Assembly: GCA_007124345.1 (NCBI GenBank)
Contig: SLFH01000008.1
Location: forward strand, 1-7,112
DNA: 7,112 bases
Direction: 5' to 3'
DNA from: Phycisphaerales bacterium
Lineage (GTDB): Bacteria; Planctomycetota; Phycisphaerae; Phycisphaerales; UBA1924
The notes beneath the pieces were generated by a model, which searched no databases, had not been told where the DNA came from, and worked only from the letters and a program-made list of their open reading frames with translations. Below, piece after piece: positions 5,961 to 7,112 of this stretch (within the stretch, counting starts at the first letter, position 1; each line of letters opens with the position of its first letter). A program made the translations under genes and the position numbers.

Positions 5961-6707
5961 ATGAACAAAGTTCTTGCCGCAGTCGCCACAACCGGGCTCA
6001 TGTGCTCGGCCGGCATGGCCAATGTCCTCTGGAACAACGGCCCGCTGGTGACCGATCCGGGCGGGATGCCCGACGGCTCCGACGCCAGCCGCATCCAGTC
6101 GGCCACCGGCAACACCACCCTCGGCGGCAACGCCAATGTCGCCAGCTTCCGTCGCGCCGATAACTTCACGGTCGGCGGGCCCGGCTGGATCCTCGACAGC
6201 GTCACCGCCTTCGGCTACGAGACCGGCTCGACCACCACCTCCACGATGGACGGCATCTTCGTCCAGATCTGGGACGGGAACCCGTCCACGGGCGGCAACA
6301 TCGTCTTCGGTGACATGACCACCAACCGCTTCGATTCGACCGCTTGGACCGGCGCGTACCGCAACAGCACCAACTCCCCGACCGGCACGACCCGTCCGAT
6401 CATGGAGGTCGTCGGCGATCTCGGCGGCCTGATCCTCGCTCCCGGCGAGTACTGGGTCGAGATCGGCCTTCGCACCGCGGGCGGAGCGACCCCTTGGATG
6501 CCCCCGGTGACCATCGTCGATCAGGGCGCCACCGGCGACGCGCTCCAGTTCACCGCCAGTACCGGCGCGTGGACCGACTGGGTGGACGGCGGCTCGCAGA
6601 ACCCGCAGGGCATGCCCTTCATCCTGACCGGCCAGGTCGTGCCCGCCCCCGGCGCCGCCGCGACATTCGCGCTCGCCGGCCTGATCGGCCTGCGTCGTCG
6701 TCGCTGA
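5961..6707 (+). CDS. Secreted protein with PEP-CTERM-like C-terminal sorting signal
   Basis: A 248-residue exported protein. Residues 1-20 form a signal peptide with cleavage likely after AGMA. The mature part is rich in Gly, Thr, Ser, Asn and Trp, poor in Lys, and looks like a beta-sandwich: ADNFTVGG (66-73), a YETGSTTTST stretch, FVQIWDGNPSTGG, a segment with TTNRF and TAWTGAYR, then PGEYWVEIGL. This pattern recurs in secreted planctomycete proteins. The tail is a sorting signal: VPAPG (227-231), a short hydrophobic helix (about 232-244) and RRRR at the end. By family knowledge, exosortase-type enzymes recognise such tails and place the protein at the cell surface or in the extracellular matrix. 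The ATG at 5961 is preferred over an in-frame TTG at 5952, as AAAGGAG lies 9 nt before it. A strong terminator follows. Binding target unknown. Confidence 0.88.
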   Translation: MNKVLAAVATTGLMCSAGMANVLWNNGPLVTDPGGMPDGSDASRIQSATGNTTLGGNANVASFRRADNFTVGGPGWILDSVTAFGYETGSTTTSTMDGIFVQIWDGNPSTGGNIVFGDMTTNRFDSTAWTGAYRNSTNSPTGTTRPIMEVVGDLGGLILAPGEYWVEIGLRTAGGATPWMPPVTIVDQGATGDALQFTASTGAWTDWVDGGSQNPQGMPFILTGQVVPAPGAAATFALAGLIGLRRRR

Positions 6708-6742
6708 ACGCGTCACATCCGATAAGTAAAAACAGAGCCCGA

Positions 6743-6776
6743 GGGGCGGATCTCCGGATCCGCCCCTTTCTTGTTT
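6743..6776 (+). terminator. Intrinsic terminator of the secreted-protein gene
   Basis: GGGGCGGATC (6743-6752) and GATCCGCCCC (6757-6766) form a perfect 10-bp stem around TCCG, which with its C-G closing pair is a stable UNCG-class tetraloop. A T-rich run TTTCTTGTTT (6767-6776) follows. It begins 35 nt after the stop codon at 6707, so the first paralogue is probably transcribed alone, and the second needs its own promoter. Confidence 0.92.
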
Positions 6777-6887
6777 CAGAGCGATCTCGGCGGTTCAGAG
6801 CTCGTGCATCAGAGGTCCGCGGAACGGGAATCATGCGTCCGAGAATGTTCTGGATCGTGGATTTTCAACCCTGAGATCGGTTTGCCC

Positions 6888-6915
6888 TTGCACGAGAGAC
6901 TGCGGCCAGTACACT
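6888..6915 (+). promoter_or_regulatory. Putative promoter of the second secreted-protein gene
   Basis: TTGCAC (6888-6893), a 16-nt spacer and TACACT (6910-6915) fit a sigma70-like promoter. GATCGG lies at 6875-6880 and AGTA...AGAG at 6908-6921, at the same offsets (13 and 33 nt from GATCGG) as in the first copy. A start near 6922 would give a leader of about 114 nt. Nothing else was recognised between the terminator and 6874. Confidence 0.5.
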
Positions 6916-6960
6916 CCAGAGCAGATATATGAGGCTTGCGGACGAGTCCGGCCCATCTCT

Positions 6961-6970
6961 GGGGGAAGTC
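6961..6970 (+). promoter_or_regulatory. Conserved leader box GGGGGAAGTC (copy 2)
   Basis: Identical to the ten-mer at 5887-5896 and placed 75 nt before ATG 7036. GGGT follows at box+24 (6985-6988), as in copy 1. The distance from the promoter-like AGAG is 39 nt, against 31 nt in copy 1, so an 8-nt indel separates the promoter and leader blocks. Confidence 0.55.
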
Positions 6971-7000
6971 TGATTTCGTGGTACGGGTCCAAAGAGAATT

Positions 7001-7025
7001 CGGCCGCTATCGCGGCCGGAAGGAG
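7001..7025 (+). promoter_or_regulatory. Leader stem-loop abutting the Shine-Dalgarno (copy 2)
   Basis: CGGCCGC (7001-7007) and GCGGCCG (7012-7018) form a perfect 7-bp stem with the 4-nt loop TATC. TT at 6999-7000 could extend it over GA at 7019-7020, reaching the first base of the Shine-Dalgarno AAGGAG (7020-7025). The spacing to ATG 7036 is 10 nt. The stem starts exactly 40 nt after the start of the GGGGGAAGTC box, as in copy 1. Confidence 0.6.
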
Positions 7026-7035
7026 AAGATGAGAG

Positions 7036-7112
7036 ATGAACAAGGTTCTTGCAGTCGCCGCCACCACTTCGCTCCTGTGCTCGGCCGGCATGGCCAATAT
7101 CCTGTGGGATAA
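7036..7112 (+). CDS. Second secreted paralogue, N-terminal fragment (3' end outside window)
   Basis: Twenty-five complete codons are visible before the window ends. They encode a signal peptide (MNKVLAVAATTSLLCSAGMA) followed by NILWD. By eye, 19 of the 25 residues match the gene at 5961-6707, including the cleavage region SAGMAN and the following Leu-Trp, so this is a tandem paralogue. The Shine-Dalgarno AAGGAG (7020-7025) supports the ATG. The full protein probably has the same beta-rich body and PEP-CTERM-like tail, but this lies outside the window. The cysteine at residue 15, shared with the first copy, lies within the hydrophobic core without a lipobox, so a lipoprotein is unlikely. Confidence 0.8.
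   Translation, partial: MNKVLAVAATTSLLCSAGMANILWD

Noticed and set aside
5997..6020. Lipoprotein signal at the conserved Cys15 of the signal peptides.
   Set aside because: The residues before Cys (GLM and SLL) do not fit a lipobox; cleavage after AGMA is more plausible.

Overview
The window looks like GC-rich chromosomal DNA from a planctomycete, most likely of the Phycisphaerae. The main clue is a secreted protein ending in a VPAPGAAA motif, a short hydrophobic stretch and four arginines. This is the sorting-signal style common in PEP-CTERM-like proteins of that class. The GC-ending codons, frequent lack of Shine-Dalgarno sites and GTAG-type palindromic repeats fit. The assignment is by recognition, not by a search.

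Positions 1-3829 (+ strand) are the end of a surface-polysaccharide operon. It holds the C-terminus of an asparagine-synthase-type amidotransferase, a GT4-like glycosyltransferase, a SAM-dependent methyltransferase, and a second GT4 glycosyltransferase with an extra C-terminal Rossmann-like domain. The genes abut or overlap (TAG/ATG adjacency, an ATGA overlap, then a gap of about 55 nt), so they are probably co-transcribed. Together they would build and decorate (amidate, methylate) a glycan.

Positions 3830-4274 lie between convergent genes and carry no gene. They hold a 257-bp palindromic element made of two inverted REP-like hairpins, each with GTAG at its 5' foot, inside longer inverted arms. 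Smaller hairpins sit between them.

Positions 4275-5634 (- strand) carry two genes: a divergent uracil-DNA-glycosylase-superfamily-like protein and, upstream of it, a single-pass membrane-anchored protein of unknown function.

Positions 5635-7112 (+ strand) carry two tandem paralogous secreted proteins, the second cut by the window end. The first has a signal peptide, a C-terminal sorting tail and a strong intrinsic terminator. Both have the same upstream layout: promoter-like blocks at matching offsets, then a GGGGGAAGTC box, then GGGT at box+24, then an 18-nt stem-loop at box+40 next to the Shine-Dalgarno sequence. The two stems differ completely in sequence but keep the same geometry. This suggests a shared, structured mRNA leader and is the most interesting signal in the window.
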